A DNA stretch of 64,000 bases from Pontibacter coccineus. GTDB lineage: Bacteria > Bacteroidota > Bacteroidia > Cytophagales > Hymenobacteraceae. The position numbers and the translations under genes are program-made. Within the stretch, counting starts at the first letter, position 1; each line of letters opens with the position of its first letter. The notes beneath the pieces are model-generated. The model had not been told where the DNA came from. It searched no databases and saw nothing but the letters and a program-made list of their open reading frames with translations. The DNA is taken from NCBI RefSeq assembly GCF_030546575.1, contig NZ_JAUOTN010000001.1:124001-188000 (forward strand). The letters are read 5' to 3'. Positions 1 through 8,494 of this stretch are shown piece by piece.

Positions 1-1015
1 TCGGCCCCATCCGCTGCAATAATTTTTCACCTACCCGGATCGTACTGAGTACGGCGACTAAATAACCGACCGTAATTAAACCGGATTGCAAAGAAGACAA
101 GCCGGCTTCTGCCTGTACGAGCGCCAGTGATACGAGCAGCGTTCCTGCAGCTCCGTTAAGCAGGAAATTGGATAGCGTTGCTCCTGAAAAAGTTTGATTA
201 TGAAAGAGGGACAGATCGACAAAGCCGTTCTCACTCCGTTTTTCTATCCTCAGAAAGATAATGCCTGAGATGATGAAAATGGCTATACCTGCAAGCACGG
301 CGGGACTTAACCAGCCAAGCCCCGAGCCTTGCCCGATGACGATGTTGATGGCCAGCATGGCAATGATAAAAGCAATAAGCCCGGGCCAGTCAAAGGACTT
401 TTCATCCGTGGACGTAGATTTGCTTTCCGGCGTTCCTCTAATTAACAAATAGCTGATAATAGCGACGATAATAGACAGCACAAAGATCCAGCGCCAGCCC
501 ATGGTGGAGGCAACCAGGCCACCAAATAGAGAACAGAGACCGGAGCCGCCCCATGAACCGATCGACCAGAAGCTGAGCGCCCGCTGCCGTGCTTTACCTT
601 CGTAGTAAGCTTTCATCAGGGCCAGCGTGGCAGGCATGATGCAGGCTGCCGAAAGCCCCTGCAGAATGCGCCCGGCTAAAAGGAAAACCGCAGTACCTGA
701 AGGCGAGATGACAATGAGAAAGGAGCCGATGACACTGAGCAGCAAACCAATATACGTCAGCTTTACCCGGCCCACCCGGTCCGCTAAGCCACCGGCTACC
801 ACTATGAAAATTCCGGAAAAAAGCGCGGTTATGCTGACGGCGAGGTTGTTGAGGTCGTGGCTGATATTCAGATCCTCCTGCATGACTGGCGCAATGTTTA
901 GGGTGGTTTGCGCAAATAGCCAGAACGTAATAACGGCTAAGACAAAGCCCAGAATAAGCTTGTCTGTTCCCTGGTAGTTCGCGGTTCTGGTTTGAGTTTT
1001 CTCTGGAGAAGCCAT
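1..1015 (-). CDS. MFS drug/aromatic compound exporter, DHA2-like (3' end outside window)
   Basis: The frame opens with ATG at 1015 and stays open to the window edge, so about 338 codons are seen and the C-terminus is missing. The product is a polytopic inner-membrane transporter of the major facilitator superfamily. The classical MFS motif A is clear after the second membrane segment (GGLADRVGRVKLTYIG), followed by an R-x-L-Q-G motif with a proline (RILQGLSAACIMP), typical of the 14-helix DHA2 drug:H+ antiporters. It lies downstream of the catechol operon on the same strand but separated by about 370 bases, so a role in exporting aromatic acids or toxic intermediates is only an inference. Substrate unknown. 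Confidence 0.85.
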   Translation of the reverse strand, partial: MASPEKTQTRTANYQGTDKLILGFVLAVITFWLFAQTTLNIAPVMQEDLNISHDLNNLAVSITALFSGIFIVVAGGLADRVGRVKLTYIGLLLSVIGSFLIVISPSGTAVFLLAGRILQGLSAACIMPATLALMKAYYEGKARQRALSFWSIGSWGGSGLCSLFGGLVASTMGWRWIFVLSIIVAIISYLLIRGTPESKSTSTDEKSFDWPGLIAFIIAMLAINIVIGQGSGLGWLSPAVLAGIAIFIISGIIFLRIEKRSENGFVDLSLFHNQTFSGATLSNFLLNGAAGTLLVSLALVQAEAGLSSLQSGLITVGYLVAVLSTIRVGEKLLQRMGP

Positions 1016-1383
1016 ACGCACCTTCATTATCTGTTAGTTGAACGTAACTGGCTCTAAAACAATAATGTAAAAAGAAAATAAATTGCTGCGTTTACCCCAC
1101 ACGCTTTATTTCCCGTTCGCAGGTTTTATGATTTCGCCATTGGGCAATGACTTCAGGACACTCTCTTCATACCTGCTGGTTTGTTCCTCCTTGAAAGGCA
1201 GCTTGGGCTCAGATGGATGTGCCTCCGCCACTTGATCACGGCATCAGTAGGTATAGGCAGTACCCGAAGCGAACCGCTCTTCATCCAGCATATACGGCTT
1301 GATCCTGGCAAACAAATAGCCAGAAGACAGCAGGCTTTCATCCCAGAAAGAGACTGCTCGTGTTAGTTTTCCGTTGCCACGCG
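1016..1383. other. Intergenic stretch with a degenerate reading frame
   Basis: No intact gene is supported. On the minus strand one frame is open from about 1411 to 1106 apart from a single in-frame TGA at 1244-1246. Its two halves (ending SGTAYTY before the stop, and ending LPNGEIIKPANGK) have a protein-like composition but no start codon, and I do not recognise the family. The upstream end overlaps the 3' end of the tetR gene. It may be the remnant of a decayed gene, or chance. Confidence 0.3.
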
Positions 1384-1917
1384 CTAAAACGTATACTTCT
1401 GCTTCATCACCTCAATCAGTTCCTTTTTTATGGAAACGTCAGGCTGGTGCGCGGCAAAATATTTCCAGACGCCATCGATGTGAATCAGCAATAGCTCGGC
1501 CTCCATGGCAGGGTTGCTATACCCTAATTCCTCGAAACATTCCGTTAGTCTGAGCTGACAGGGGCGCATGAAGTTTTCGTGGTAACGGGAAGAGATGGGG
1601 TTGAGCGGCATGATCTTGTACTGCATGCGCCAGAAGTCGGGGTTGGAGCGCGTGAGGTGTATCGGCAGTTCGATCATGCTGTTGATGTAGGCGCTTTCCG
1701 AAAGTCCTTTCAGGTATAGGCTGGTCTCAACAACGGCAGTCTGGTACGCTTTCTTGATGATGGTCTCAAGCAAATGGTCTTTGGTACCGTAGTGCTTAAA
1801 AATCAGCGCTTCTGAAGTGTTGGCTTCAGAAGCGATTGATTTAGTAGAGGTGGCTCGAACACCATTCTCCGTAAACAGTTTTAAGGCAGCATCCAGTATC
1901 GCCTCTTTCTTACTCAT
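1384..1917 (-). CDS. TetR/AcrR family regulator of the catechol operon
   Basis: A 177-residue TetR-type repressor. Residues 1-50 form the DNA-binding domain (KEAILDAALKLFTENGVR, then TSTKSIASEANTSEALIFKHYGTKDHLL, the usual helix-turn-helix with its Tyr and Lys). The C-terminal ligand domain is unassigned. It starts 33 bases after the pcaF stop on the same strand and is probably co-transcribed as the last gene of the cat/pca operon, so it is a candidate local repressor answering an aromatic acid or a pathway CoA ester. Two short dyads ahead of catB are possible binding sites. The ligand and target are inferences. Confidence 0.85.
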   Translation of the reverse strand: MSKKEAILDAALKLFTENGVRATSTKSIASEANTSEALIFKHYGTKDHLLETIIKKAYQTAVVETSLYLKGLSESAYINSMIELPIHLTRSNPDFWRMQYKIMPLNPISSRYHENFMRPCQLRLTECFEELGYSNPAMEAELLLIHIDGVWKYFAAHQPDVSIKKELIEVMKQKYTF

Positions 1918-1950
1918 TAGATCTCAATCAAAAAAATCAGCGAAAAGGGC

Positions 1951-3159
1951 TTACACCCTTTCCAGAATGACCGCATAACCCTGCCCTACTCCCACGCACA
2001 TGGTGGCCAGTGCATAGCGTTTCTGTTGTCTTTTCAGGGAAAGGGCCGCGCTGTACACGATGCGTGTACCCGACATTCCCAGCGGATGCCCTAAGGCAAT
2101 GGCGCCGCCACTCACATTCAGGCGCTCGTCATCATCTGCCAGCCCCCAGGCTCTGGTACAAGCCAGGCTCTGGGCCGCAAAGGCTTCGTTCAGTTCGATG
2201 ATGTCCATATCGTCCATGGTTAAGCCCGCTCGCTGCAAGGCTTTTTCGGTAGCGGGCACCGGACCGATTCCCATGATGCGCGGCTCTACGCCTGCCACTG
2301 CCGAACTCACAATACGGGCCAAAGGGGTCAGGTTGTATCGCGCCAGGGCTTCTTCGGAAACGATATAAGTGGCTGCCGCACCATCGTTCAGGCCGGAGGC
2401 GTTGCCGGCTGTCACCGTGCCATTGGGCTTGAAGGCAGGCTTCAGTTTGGCCAGTGTCTCGAGGGTGGTGTTTGGCCGCACAAATTCATCTTTCGAAACG
2501 ATGATTGGCTCGCCTTTTCGCTGTGGAATTGTAACGGGCATGATCTCATCTGCCATCGTACCGTTCTCCTGCGCCTTGGCTGCTTTCATCTGCGAGAGGT
2601 AAGAGAATTTGTCCTGGTCCTCACGCGATATTTGGTACATTTCAGCCAGGTTTTCTGCCGTCACGCCCATGGGGTCAGTACCGTATACCTCCTCCATTTT
2701 GGGGTTGATGAAGCGCCAGCCGAAACTGGAGTCGTGCATCTCGGAATCGTTACCGAAGGCTTTGCTGGGCTTGGAAACCACCAGGGGGCCGCGCGTCATG
2801 TGCTCTACCCCACCGGCTATAAACACATCGCCATCCCCTGCCTTGATGGCCCGGACAGCATGGATAATGGCCGACATACCGGAGGCGCACAGGCGGTTCA
2901 CGGTTTCGCCGGGCACGGTTACCGGCAGACCGGCCAACAGACTAGCCATGCGGGCCACGTTCCGATTGTCCTCGCCCGCCTGGTTGTGGCAGCCCAGGAT
3001 CACATCGTCCACGGCCTCTTTCGGTATGTCCGGATTACGGGAAACTAACTCTTTTATAACCATCGCGGCCAAGTCATCGGTGCGAATGGGTGAAAGTCCT
3101 CCGCCCAGCTTTCCGACCGGTGTCCTGATTCCATCTATGAAATAGGCTTGCTTGCTCAT
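1951..3159 (-). CDS. pcaF: 3-oxoadipyl-CoA thiolase (acetyl-CoA acyltransferase)
   Basis: A 402-residue thiolase that cleaves 3-oxoadipyl-CoA with CoA into succinyl-CoA and acetyl-CoA, the last step of the beta-ketoadipate pathway. The thiolase signatures are complete: the acyl-accepting cysteine in NRLCASGMSAI near residue 90, the NEAFAAQSLA block with the family histidine region, GGAIALGHPLGMSGTRI, and the C-terminal catalytic cysteine in CVGVGQG. Length and motifs also fit fatty acid thiolase FadA; the pathway assignment rests on the flanking catABC, pcaD and pcaIJ genes. It follows the FUSC-like gene by 12 bases, so the two are very probably on one transcript. Confidence 0.92.
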   Translation of the reverse strand: MSKQAYFIDGIRTPVGKLGGGLSPIRTDDLAAMVIKELVSRNPDIPKEAVDDVILGCHNQAGEDNRNVARMASLLAGLPVTVPGETVNRLCASGMSAIIHAVRAIKAGDGDVFIAGGVEHMTRGPLVVSKPSKAFGNDSEMHDSSFGWRFINPKMEEVYGTDPMGVTAENLAEMYQISREDQDKFSYLSQMKAAKAQENGTMADEIMPVTIPQRKGEPIIVSKDEFVRPNTTLETLAKLKPAFKPNGTVTAGNASGLNDGAAATYIVSEEALARYNLTPLARIVSSAVAGVEPRIMGIGPVPATEKALQRAGLTMDDMDIIELNEAFAAQSLACTRAWGLADDDERLNVSGGAIALGHPLGMSGTRIVYSAALSLKRQQKRYALATMCVGVGQGYAVILERV

Positions 3160-3171
3160 GCTTTTACTTAA

Positions 3172-3669
3172 TTAACTGGTTTGATCTCTTCTTAGCTTAT
3201 CCGATAAAAATGAGGTCGTGCCGGACACGCCGTATCCGATCAGACAACCCAACGCGACACATAAAAAACGTTCCACCCCCGCCCAGTTCGACATGGTTTC
3301 CTGTTCATGTATCACCACAATCACAAGGGCCACCACAGCTGTCCGGGCCACAGACATCAGGTTAAAAAAATGGCAAACAAGGATAGAAACCGCAATTCCA
3401 AGCATCATCATCAACACCTGAGGAACCTGAAGCAACACACACAACAGTCCGATGCTCGAGCCGATCAGGTTTGATTTCACACGCTCCACCGTGAGTCTGG
3501 AAGAGTCCTTTATTTCCGGAGACAAGACCAGCAAAATGGAAATCATCGTCCAGTAGAGCTCATACCGCGGGAAAGCCTGGTATAGCGTATAGCCAATCAG
3601 GAAGCCGATGGTACACCGGATAATGTACAGGACCATGTCCACATCAATGCTATACCTCTTGACTGCCAT
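3172..3669 (-). CDS. FUSC-like small membrane protein (possible aromatic acid exporter)
   Basis: A 165-residue integral membrane protein with about four hydrophobic segments (roughly residues 12-30, 37-52, 70-100 and 110-160). The pattern resembles the membrane half of FUSC/AaeB-type aromatic acid exporters ([18 protein letters not shown] followed by [18 protein letters not shown]), but it is much shorter than the full proteins and lacks their large cytoplasmic domain. It lies between pcaIJ (44 bases) and pcaF (12 bases) in the catechol operon. Export of accumulated aromatic or dicarboxylic intermediates would fit. The function is inferred from weak similarity and context. Confidence 0.65.
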   Translation of the reverse strand: MAVKRYSIDVDMVLYIIRCTIGFLIGYTLYQAFPRYELYWTMISILLVLSPEIKDSSRLTVERVKSNLIGSSIGLLCVLLQVPQVLMMMLGIAVSILVCHFFNLMSVARTAVVALVIVVIHEQETMSNWAGVERFLCVALGCLIGYGVSGTTSFLSDKLRRDQTS

Positions 3670-3713
3670 CTGTTCGTTTCTCCTTTACATAATTGGGCGG
3701 CGCAGGGCCATTT

Positions 3714-5063
3714 TTATGCTGAAAGCGCCTCTTTGAATGTTGCGGTCGTCTTCTCCCGCACTTCTTCCAGGCTCGCGCCCGGCATCAGTTCGGTCAGTGT
3801 CAGCTGCCCGTCGATAAACCGGAAAACGGCCAGATCCGTGATGATCATATCCACCGCTTTCAGGGCCGTAATAGGCAGAGCGCATGTCGGGACAACCTTA
3901 GCGGAGCCGTCTTTGTTGGTATGGGTCATGGTGATGATGAGGGTTTTGGCGCCCGAAGCCAGGTCCATGGCGCCGCCCACACCCAGCAGGGGTTGGCCCG
4001 GCACGGCCCAGTTGGCCAGGTTTGCCTTTTCATCCACTTCCAATCCGCCCATCACAGCGATGTCCACGTGCTTTCCGCGGATCATGGCAAAGGAGTCGGC
4101 ACTGTCAAAGTAGCTGGAGCCCGGAAGCGCCGTAACCGGTATTTTGCCGGCATTGACAGGGTAATCCATCGCGCCGCCACCGTCCTTTGGCGAGGGGCCT
4201 ACGCCCAGCATGCCGTTTTCGGTGTGCATTACAATGCCGTCTTCGGGCGTGATCAGATCTGCCACAAGGGTAGGTATACCGATGCCTAAGTTCACCACAT
4301 CTCCCTTCTTCAGTTCCTTCAAAGCGCGTTTGGCCATGTTCATGCGTCGTTCGCTCACTTTCCGGGAAGAAGAAACAGAGGCAGAAGAGCCCAGGTCTTC
4401 CGTGGTCAACGTTGCCTGCACAAGGTAGTCGACGTAAGAGCCCGGCGTGTGCACGTGCTCCGGGGCTATCTCCCCTACCGGCACAATCTCCTCCACTTCG
4501 GCTATCACCAGATCAGCAGCGGTGGCCATGGCGCGGTTAAAATTCTGCTCCGTCATGCGGTAGGTCAGGTTACCGGCCGTGTCGGCTCTCCAGGCACGCA
4601 CAAAAGCCACGTTGCCTCTTATACCTTCCACAAACACCTGCTCTTTTCCCTGGATCACTTTTGTCTCGCGGCCTTTTGCCAGTTCGGTACCGGCAGATGT
4701 GGGTGTATAAAAGCCGCCTATACCTGCGCCACCCGCCCGGATGGCCTCGGCCAGCGTGCCTTGCGGCAGCAATTCGTATTCAACATCGCCATCCTGCGCT
4801 GCTTTCACCGCCTCCGGGTTACTGGTAAAGAAAGAACCGATCATCTTTTTGATCTGCCCGTTGCGCAGCAGTTTGCCACCGCCTATACCTGCCTCGCCGA
4901 CGTTGTTGCCGATAAAGGTCAGGTTCTTTGTTCCGGTCTCGGCAAGCGCGTGCATCAGATGAACCGGATTGCCCGTCATCCCGAAGCCGCCCTGCAGCAA
5001 AATATCGCCGTCCTTTACCAAAGCAACCGCTTCTTCAAGGCTAATCTGTGGTACCGATTTCAT
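3714..5063 (-). CDS. pcaIJ: 3-oxoadipate (3-oxoacid) CoA-transferase, alpha and beta subunits fused
   Basis: A 449-residue protein carrying both CoA-transferase subunits, which are usually separate polypeptides of about 230 and 215 residues. Residues 1-222 match the alpha subunit ([16 protein letters not shown], the [18 protein letters not shown] block, and [20 protein letters not shown]). After a Ser-rich linker (about 224-235) residues 236-449 match the beta subunit, with the catalytic glutamate in [11 protein letters not shown] at about E282. It transfers CoA from succinyl-CoA to 3-oxoadipate. It begins 7 bases after pcaD. The order A-B fits fused Sco/Pca transferases. Acetoacetate is an alternative substrate, but the operon context favours 3-oxoadipate. 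Confidence 0.92.
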   Translation of the reverse strand: MKSVPQISLEEAVALVKDGDILLQGGFGMTGNPVHLMHALAETGTKNLTFIGNNVGEAGIGGGKLLRNGQIKKMIGSFFTSNPEAVKAAQDGDVEYELLPQGTLAEAIRAGGAGIGGFYTPTSAGTELAKGRETKVIQGKEQVFVEGIRGNVAFVRAWRADTAGNLTYRMTEQNFNRAMATAADLVIAEVEEIVPVGEIAPEHVHTPGSYVDYLVQATLTTEDLGSSASVSSSRKVSERRMNMAKRALKELKKGDVVNLGIGIPTLVADLITPEDGIVMHTENGMLGVGPSPKDGGGAMDYPVNAGKIPVTALPGSSYFDSADSFAMIRGKHVDIAVMGGLEVDEKANLANWAVPGQPLLGVGGAMDLASGAKTLIITMTHTNKDGSAKVVPTCALPITALKAVDMIITDLAVFRFIDGQLTLTELMPGASLEEVREKTTATFKEALSA

Positions 5064-5070
5064 GTTTATA

Positions 5071-5880
5071 TCAATGGTAGATTTCTAAATAAAAGTCGCC
5101 TTCGTTTTTGGCGGCATAGAGCACGTTCTTGGCAAACTCGGTGGGCAATTCCACGCTGGACAGGTGGTTGGCCGCGAGTTGCACGTGCCGGGAACGGGGA
5201 ATGCCGCTGGCCAGATATTCGCCGTCTGCAGGTGTCGTCACCTCGTCCTGGGATCCGCTGATAACCAGGGTCGGAACGCGCAGCTTTTGCAGTTCTTCCC
5301 TGAAATCCGCGTCGCGCACAGCAGCACAACAGGCTATATACCCCTGCAGGGACGTCTGTGTAAATTTCTCCAGCACATCACGAACCGCTTCCGGGTGCTC
5401 CTGCCGGTAGGCCGGGGTAAACCAGCGCTGCGCCGTGCCATCGAGTATACTTTGCAGACCATGCTCTTTCACCTGGGCAATGCGTGTATTCCAACCCTCA
5501 GCGGCTCCGATCTTTGCAGCCGTGTTGGCGATGATGATCTTTTTGAAATGCTCCGGGTGGTGGATGCCCAGCCACTGCCCGATCAGCCCGCCCATCGAAA
5601 GCCCGCAGAAGTATACCTTGCCTAACTTCAGGTGATCCAGCAAAGCGATGACATCCTGACCCAGCTCTGAGATGCTGACCGTATCGGAACTGATGGTGCT
5701 TTGGCCGTGTCCGCGGGTGTCGTAGCGCAGTATATTGAGGTGCTTCCTCAGACATTGCGCAACATTGTCCCACATGCTCAGGTCCGTTCCCAGTGAGTTG
5801 GAAAACACAATGGTGTCATCGTGTCCCAGGTCTTCATAGGTATAGAAGCAGTCGTTACCGGCTATTTTTATAATTGGCAT
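5071..5880 (-). CDS. pcaD: 3-oxoadipate enol-lactonase
   Basis: A 269-residue alpha/beta hydrolase that opens 3-oxoadipate enol-lactone to 3-oxoadipate. The nucleophile elbow is GLSMGG with S95; the likely acid is D212 ([10 protein letters not shown]) and the base H239 ([12 protein letters not shown]). The N-terminal oxyanion segment ([16 protein letters not shown]) and DTRGHGQS are typical of PcaD. It is cytosolic with no signal peptide. It sits between catA and the fused CoA-transferase with gaps of 19 and 7 bases, which makes the PcaD assignment better than a general esterase call. Confidence 0.92.
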   Translation of the reverse strand: MPIIKIAGNDCFYTYEDLGHDDTIVFSNSLGTDLSMWDNVAQCLRKHLNILRYDTRGHGQSTISSDTVSISELGQDVIALLDHLKLGKVYFCGLSMGGLIGQWLGIHHPEHFKKIIIANTAAKIGAAEGWNTRIAQVKEHGLQSILDGTAQRWFTPAYRQEHPEAVRDVLEKFTQTSLQGYIACCAAVRDADFREELQKLRVPTLVISGSQDEVTTPADGEYLASGIPRSRHVQLAANHLSSVELPTEFAKNVLYAAKNEGDFYLEIYH

Positions 5881-5899
5881 CTGGTTTTGGGATTAGGTT

Positions 5900-6817
5900 C
5901 TAACGAGGTCCGTGGGAGCGTTCAATCTCTGCGGCAAACACGCCTTCCCGTTCTTTGTGTATCTCGAAATCGAAATCAATGGAAGCGAAGGGTTCGTCGA
6001 CGTTGAATTTTTCCGTGGCTTCTGCGGCAGAGTAGCGGGTGACGTGCGGCACCAGTTCTTCGCGGGTAGCAAAGGCAAAGTCATCCCAAATCAACGGGTC
6101 GCCTTCTATGTTGATCTGCGTGGTTAGTTTGCGATACCCGGGCGCTGACACAAAGAAGTGGATGTGTGCCGGGCGGTTGCCGTGGCGGCCAATTGCTTTG
6201 AGTAACTGATCTGTCGCGCCGCCGGGAGGACAGCTGTATCCTACAGGTAAAATACTCTTGAATTTATACCTGCCGTTCTCGTCGGTGATGATGGCCCGGC
6301 GCAGGTTGAAAGGCGGCTGCGAAGAGTCGAAGATAGAGTACATGCCGCGCAGGTTGCAATGCCATACCTCCACTTTCGCACCGGGCACCGGCTTGCCGTC
6401 TTCATCTTTCACCTGGCCTTGCATGTAAAGCCTTTCCCCTCCCTCTTCGGGCACGGTTTCCAGTTCGGCATAGCCCACCGACTCCGGTGATCCGGGCACG
6501 TAAAGCGGGCCTTCTATGGTTCTCGGGGTACCGCCTGTTATACCTGCCTTGGCTTCAGCCTCGTCCATGCGCAGGTCCAGGAAGTGCTCCAGCCCGATAC
6601 CGGCTACCACCAGTCCCCATTCGTTGTTTCTGCCGGTTGTGGTCAGCCAGTCCACCGCCTTCCAGATTTCCTCGGGCTGGATATCCAGGTCTTCGATGGC
6701 GTAGAACAGGTCGGTGGTGAGGCGGTTTACGATCTCTTTAATGCGCTCTGAGCCTTGTCCCGGTACTTCTGTTGATTTGATTCTTTCAACAACGGCGTCT
6801 ATCTGACTTTTTTCCAT
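5900..6817 (-). CDS. catA: Catechol 1,2-dioxygenase (intradiol)
   Basis: A 305-residue non-heme Fe(III) intradiol dioxygenase that converts catechol to cis,cis-muconate. The N-terminal helical dimer domain ends before GTPRTIEGPLYVPG (about 97-108). The four iron ligands are visible with the family spacing: Y160 (NLRGMYSIFD), Y194 (LPVGYSCPPGG), H218 and H220 (RPAHIHFFVSAPGY). Hydroxyquinol or chlorocatechol dioxygenases share these residues, but the neighbouring catB and catC support plain catechol. It follows catC by 39 bases. The gene that makes catechol is not in the window. Confidence 0.93.
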   Translation of the reverse strand: MEKSQIDAVVERIKSTEVPGQGSERIKEIVNRLTTDLFYAIEDLDIQPEEIWKAVDWLTTTGRNNEWGLVVAGIGLEHFLDLRMDEAEAKAGITGGTPRTIEGPLYVPGSPESVGYAELETVPEEGGERLYMQGQVKDEDGKPVPGAKVEVWHCNLRGMYSIFDSSQPPFNLRRAIITDENGRYKFKSILPVGYSCPPGGATDQLLKAIGRHGNRPAHIHFFVSAPGYRKLTTQINIEGDPLIWDDFAFATREELVPHVTRYSAAEATEKFNVDEPFASIDFDFEIHKEREGVFAAEIERSHGPR

Positions 6818-6856
6818 GATAGTTAAAGGTTTAGTTTGAGTAGTTTTTAAGGTGAA

Positions 6857-7153
6857 TTAGTGGGCCTCTTCTTCGTTCTTCACAGAAGAGTAGTGTTGGC
6901 AAAGGGCCGTCACTTCCACCTGCATGAACGGGTATAGCGGGAGAGACATGAGGATGTCGTGCAGCTCGCCTGCGCTGGCCACATTAAAAATGCTGATGTT
7001 GGCATACTGCCCGGCAATGCGCCAGATGTGGGTCCATTTGCCCTGGCGTTGCAGGTCCTGCGAAAGCGCTTTCTCTTTCGCTTTCAATTCCTCTACATAG
7101 GTTTTATCTAGATCCAGTGGGATATCCACCAGCATGTGCACGTGAAATAGCAT
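6857..7153 (-). CDS. catC: Muconolactone delta-isomerase
   Basis: A 98-residue protein (family about 90-97) that moves the double bond of muconolactone to give 3-oxoadipate enol-lactone. The family pattern is clear: MLFHVHMLVDIPLDL at the start, the KWTHIWRIAGQYANISIF core and LYPFMQVEVTALCQH near the end. CatC works as a decamer in the cytosol in known cases. It starts 3 bases after the catB stop, which suggests translational coupling. The last 10 residues (VKNEEEAH) are an acidic extension. Confidence 0.93.
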   Translation of the reverse strand: MLFHVHMLVDIPLDLDKTYVEELKAKEKALSQDLQRQGKWTHIWRIAGQYANISIFNVASAGELHDILMSLPLYPFMQVEVTALCQHYSSVKNEEEAH

Positions 7154-7156
7154 AGC

Positions 7157-8278
7157 TTATTTTCTTTTGAATTTTTCTACCTGATTCATATCCAGCTCTA
7201 TACCTAAGCCCGGCCCCTGCGGAATTTCCATGACGCCGTTTTGGTAGGTTAACCTGGTCTTGACAATATCTTCTGTGAGTAAAAGGGGGCCGAAGAGTTC
7301 GGTGCCCCAGTCGAGGTGCGGCAGGGTGCTGAATACCTGCGCCGAAGCCACTGTGCCCACAGTACCCTCCAGCATGGTGCCGCCATACAGGCTGATGCCT
7401 GCCGCCTGCGCAATGGCCGCCTGTCTCTGTATGTTGGTCAAACCGCCGGCTTTGGAAATCTTCAGCGCAAAAACACTGCCTCCTCCTATCTTGGCGAGCT
7501 TAAAAGCATCGGACACCGTCCCCGCCGCTTCATCGGCCATAATCGGCACCTTGAAGTATTGTGTGAGTCGGGCCAGTCCGTCGAAATTGGTTTTGATGAT
7601 GGGCTGCTCGATCAGGTCAATGCCATCCTCCTGCAGTTGGGCTATACCTTGCTTGGCGATACTTTCTGTCCAGGCCTGGTTCACATCCACAGTCACCTTC
7701 ACGTCGGGGCCAACGGCTTGTTTGATCGCGCTCACATGGCGTACATCGGTCCGCCAATCGTAGCGCCCGATCTTCAGTTTGAAGGTATTGTGCCTACCGT
7801 CTTTTAAGAGCGCATGGGCTTCCTCTATGTCTTTTTGGGTATCGCCGCTGGCCAGGGTCCACAGCACGGGCAAGGTCTGGGTTACGGCTCCGCCCAACAA
7901 GGCAGCCATAGATACACCCAGTCTTTTGCCCTGGGCATCTAACAGCGCGGTTTCGATAGCGGATTTTACAAAGTTGTTTCCTTTGATATTGTATTCCAGC
8001 AAGGCCATGATGGCGTTGATGCTCAGGGCTGATTTTCCCTGCAGCAAGGGAGCGATGTAAGTATCCAGCGTCAGCTTCATCCCTTCCGGCGATTCTTCCC
8101 CGTAGCTCAGTCCGCCAATGGTGGTCGCCTCGCCTATACCTTCTATCCCGTCACTGCAAAACAAGCGCACGATCACCATCGCCTGGTTGCGCATCACGGC
8201 CATCGACAAGTGGTGCGGACGGATGGTGGGCAGATCCACGATTACGGACTCAATTCGCTCTATCTGAATATCTTTCAT
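7157..8278 (-). CDS. catB: Muconate cycloisomerase
   Basis: A 373-residue enolase-superfamily enzyme, the first gene of the operon, which lactonises cis,cis-muconate to muconolactone. The C-terminal barrel shows the catalytic Lys block (TFKLKIGRYDW), metal ligands in VTVDVNQAW, IEQPI and MADEA, and the second lysine in ALKISKAGGL. Dipeptide epimerases and chloromuconate cycloisomerases are the closest alternatives; the context with catC and catA decides for muconate. The start at 8278 is followed upstream by a TAnnTTTG promoter box and short dyads. Confidence 0.92.
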   Translation of the reverse strand: MKDIQIERIESVIVDLPTIRPHHLSMAVMRNQAMVIVRLFCSDGIEGIGEATTIGGLSYGEESPEGMKLTLDTYIAPLLQGKSALSINAIMALLEYNIKGNNFVKSAIETALLDAQGKRLGVSMAALLGGAVTQTLPVLWTLASGDTQKDIEEAHALLKDGRHNTFKLKIGRYDWRTDVRHVSAIKQAVGPDVKVTVDVNQAWTESIAKQGIAQLQEDGIDLIEQPIIKTNFDGLARLTQYFKVPIMADEAAGTVSDAFKLAKIGGGSVFALKISKAGGLTNIQRQAAIAQAAGISLYGGTMLEGTVGTVASAQVFSTLPHLDWGTELFGPLLLTEDIVKTRLTYQNGVMEIPQGPGLGIELDMNQVEKFKRK

Positions 8279-8286
8279 GCTTTAGA

Positions 8287-8384
8287 TGTACGAGTGTATC
8301 TTAAAAATGAGCGTGTACTTACACAGGAAAGTAACCACTCACTAAGTATTACAAATTTACTCGTACACAAGCCCTACCGGTAGG
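8287..8384. promoter_or_regulatory. catB promoter with -7 box and three dyads
   Basis: On the minus strand a Bacteroidota-type -7 box, TAAATTTG, lies at 8352-8359; I see no well-spaced TTG at -33. Around it are a GTGTA-CT-TACAC dyad at 8313-8324, a 9-bp inverted repeat TGTACGAGT (8287-8295) with ACTCGTACA (8359-8367) that touches the -7 box, and a perfect 12-bp palindrome CCTACCGGTAGG at 8373-8384. These are candidate operators for the TetR at the end of the operon or the AraC regulator at 10.4 kb. Assignment to a regulator is not possible from sequence alone. Confidence 0.5.
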
Positions 8385-8494
8385 ACGAATTTGCTTTTAC
8401 CAAGACAAATCGAACATGCGGGCGCTCATGCGCCCTTCATGCCGGTCATCTTTCTGGAAAATGGAGAGAGCATGCAGGATCAGCGGCAGGATGG

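Noticed and set aside
4449..5261. 270-codon plus-strand frame in the pca region
   Set aside because: Antisense to pcaIJ and pcaD, which carry complete catalytic motifs.
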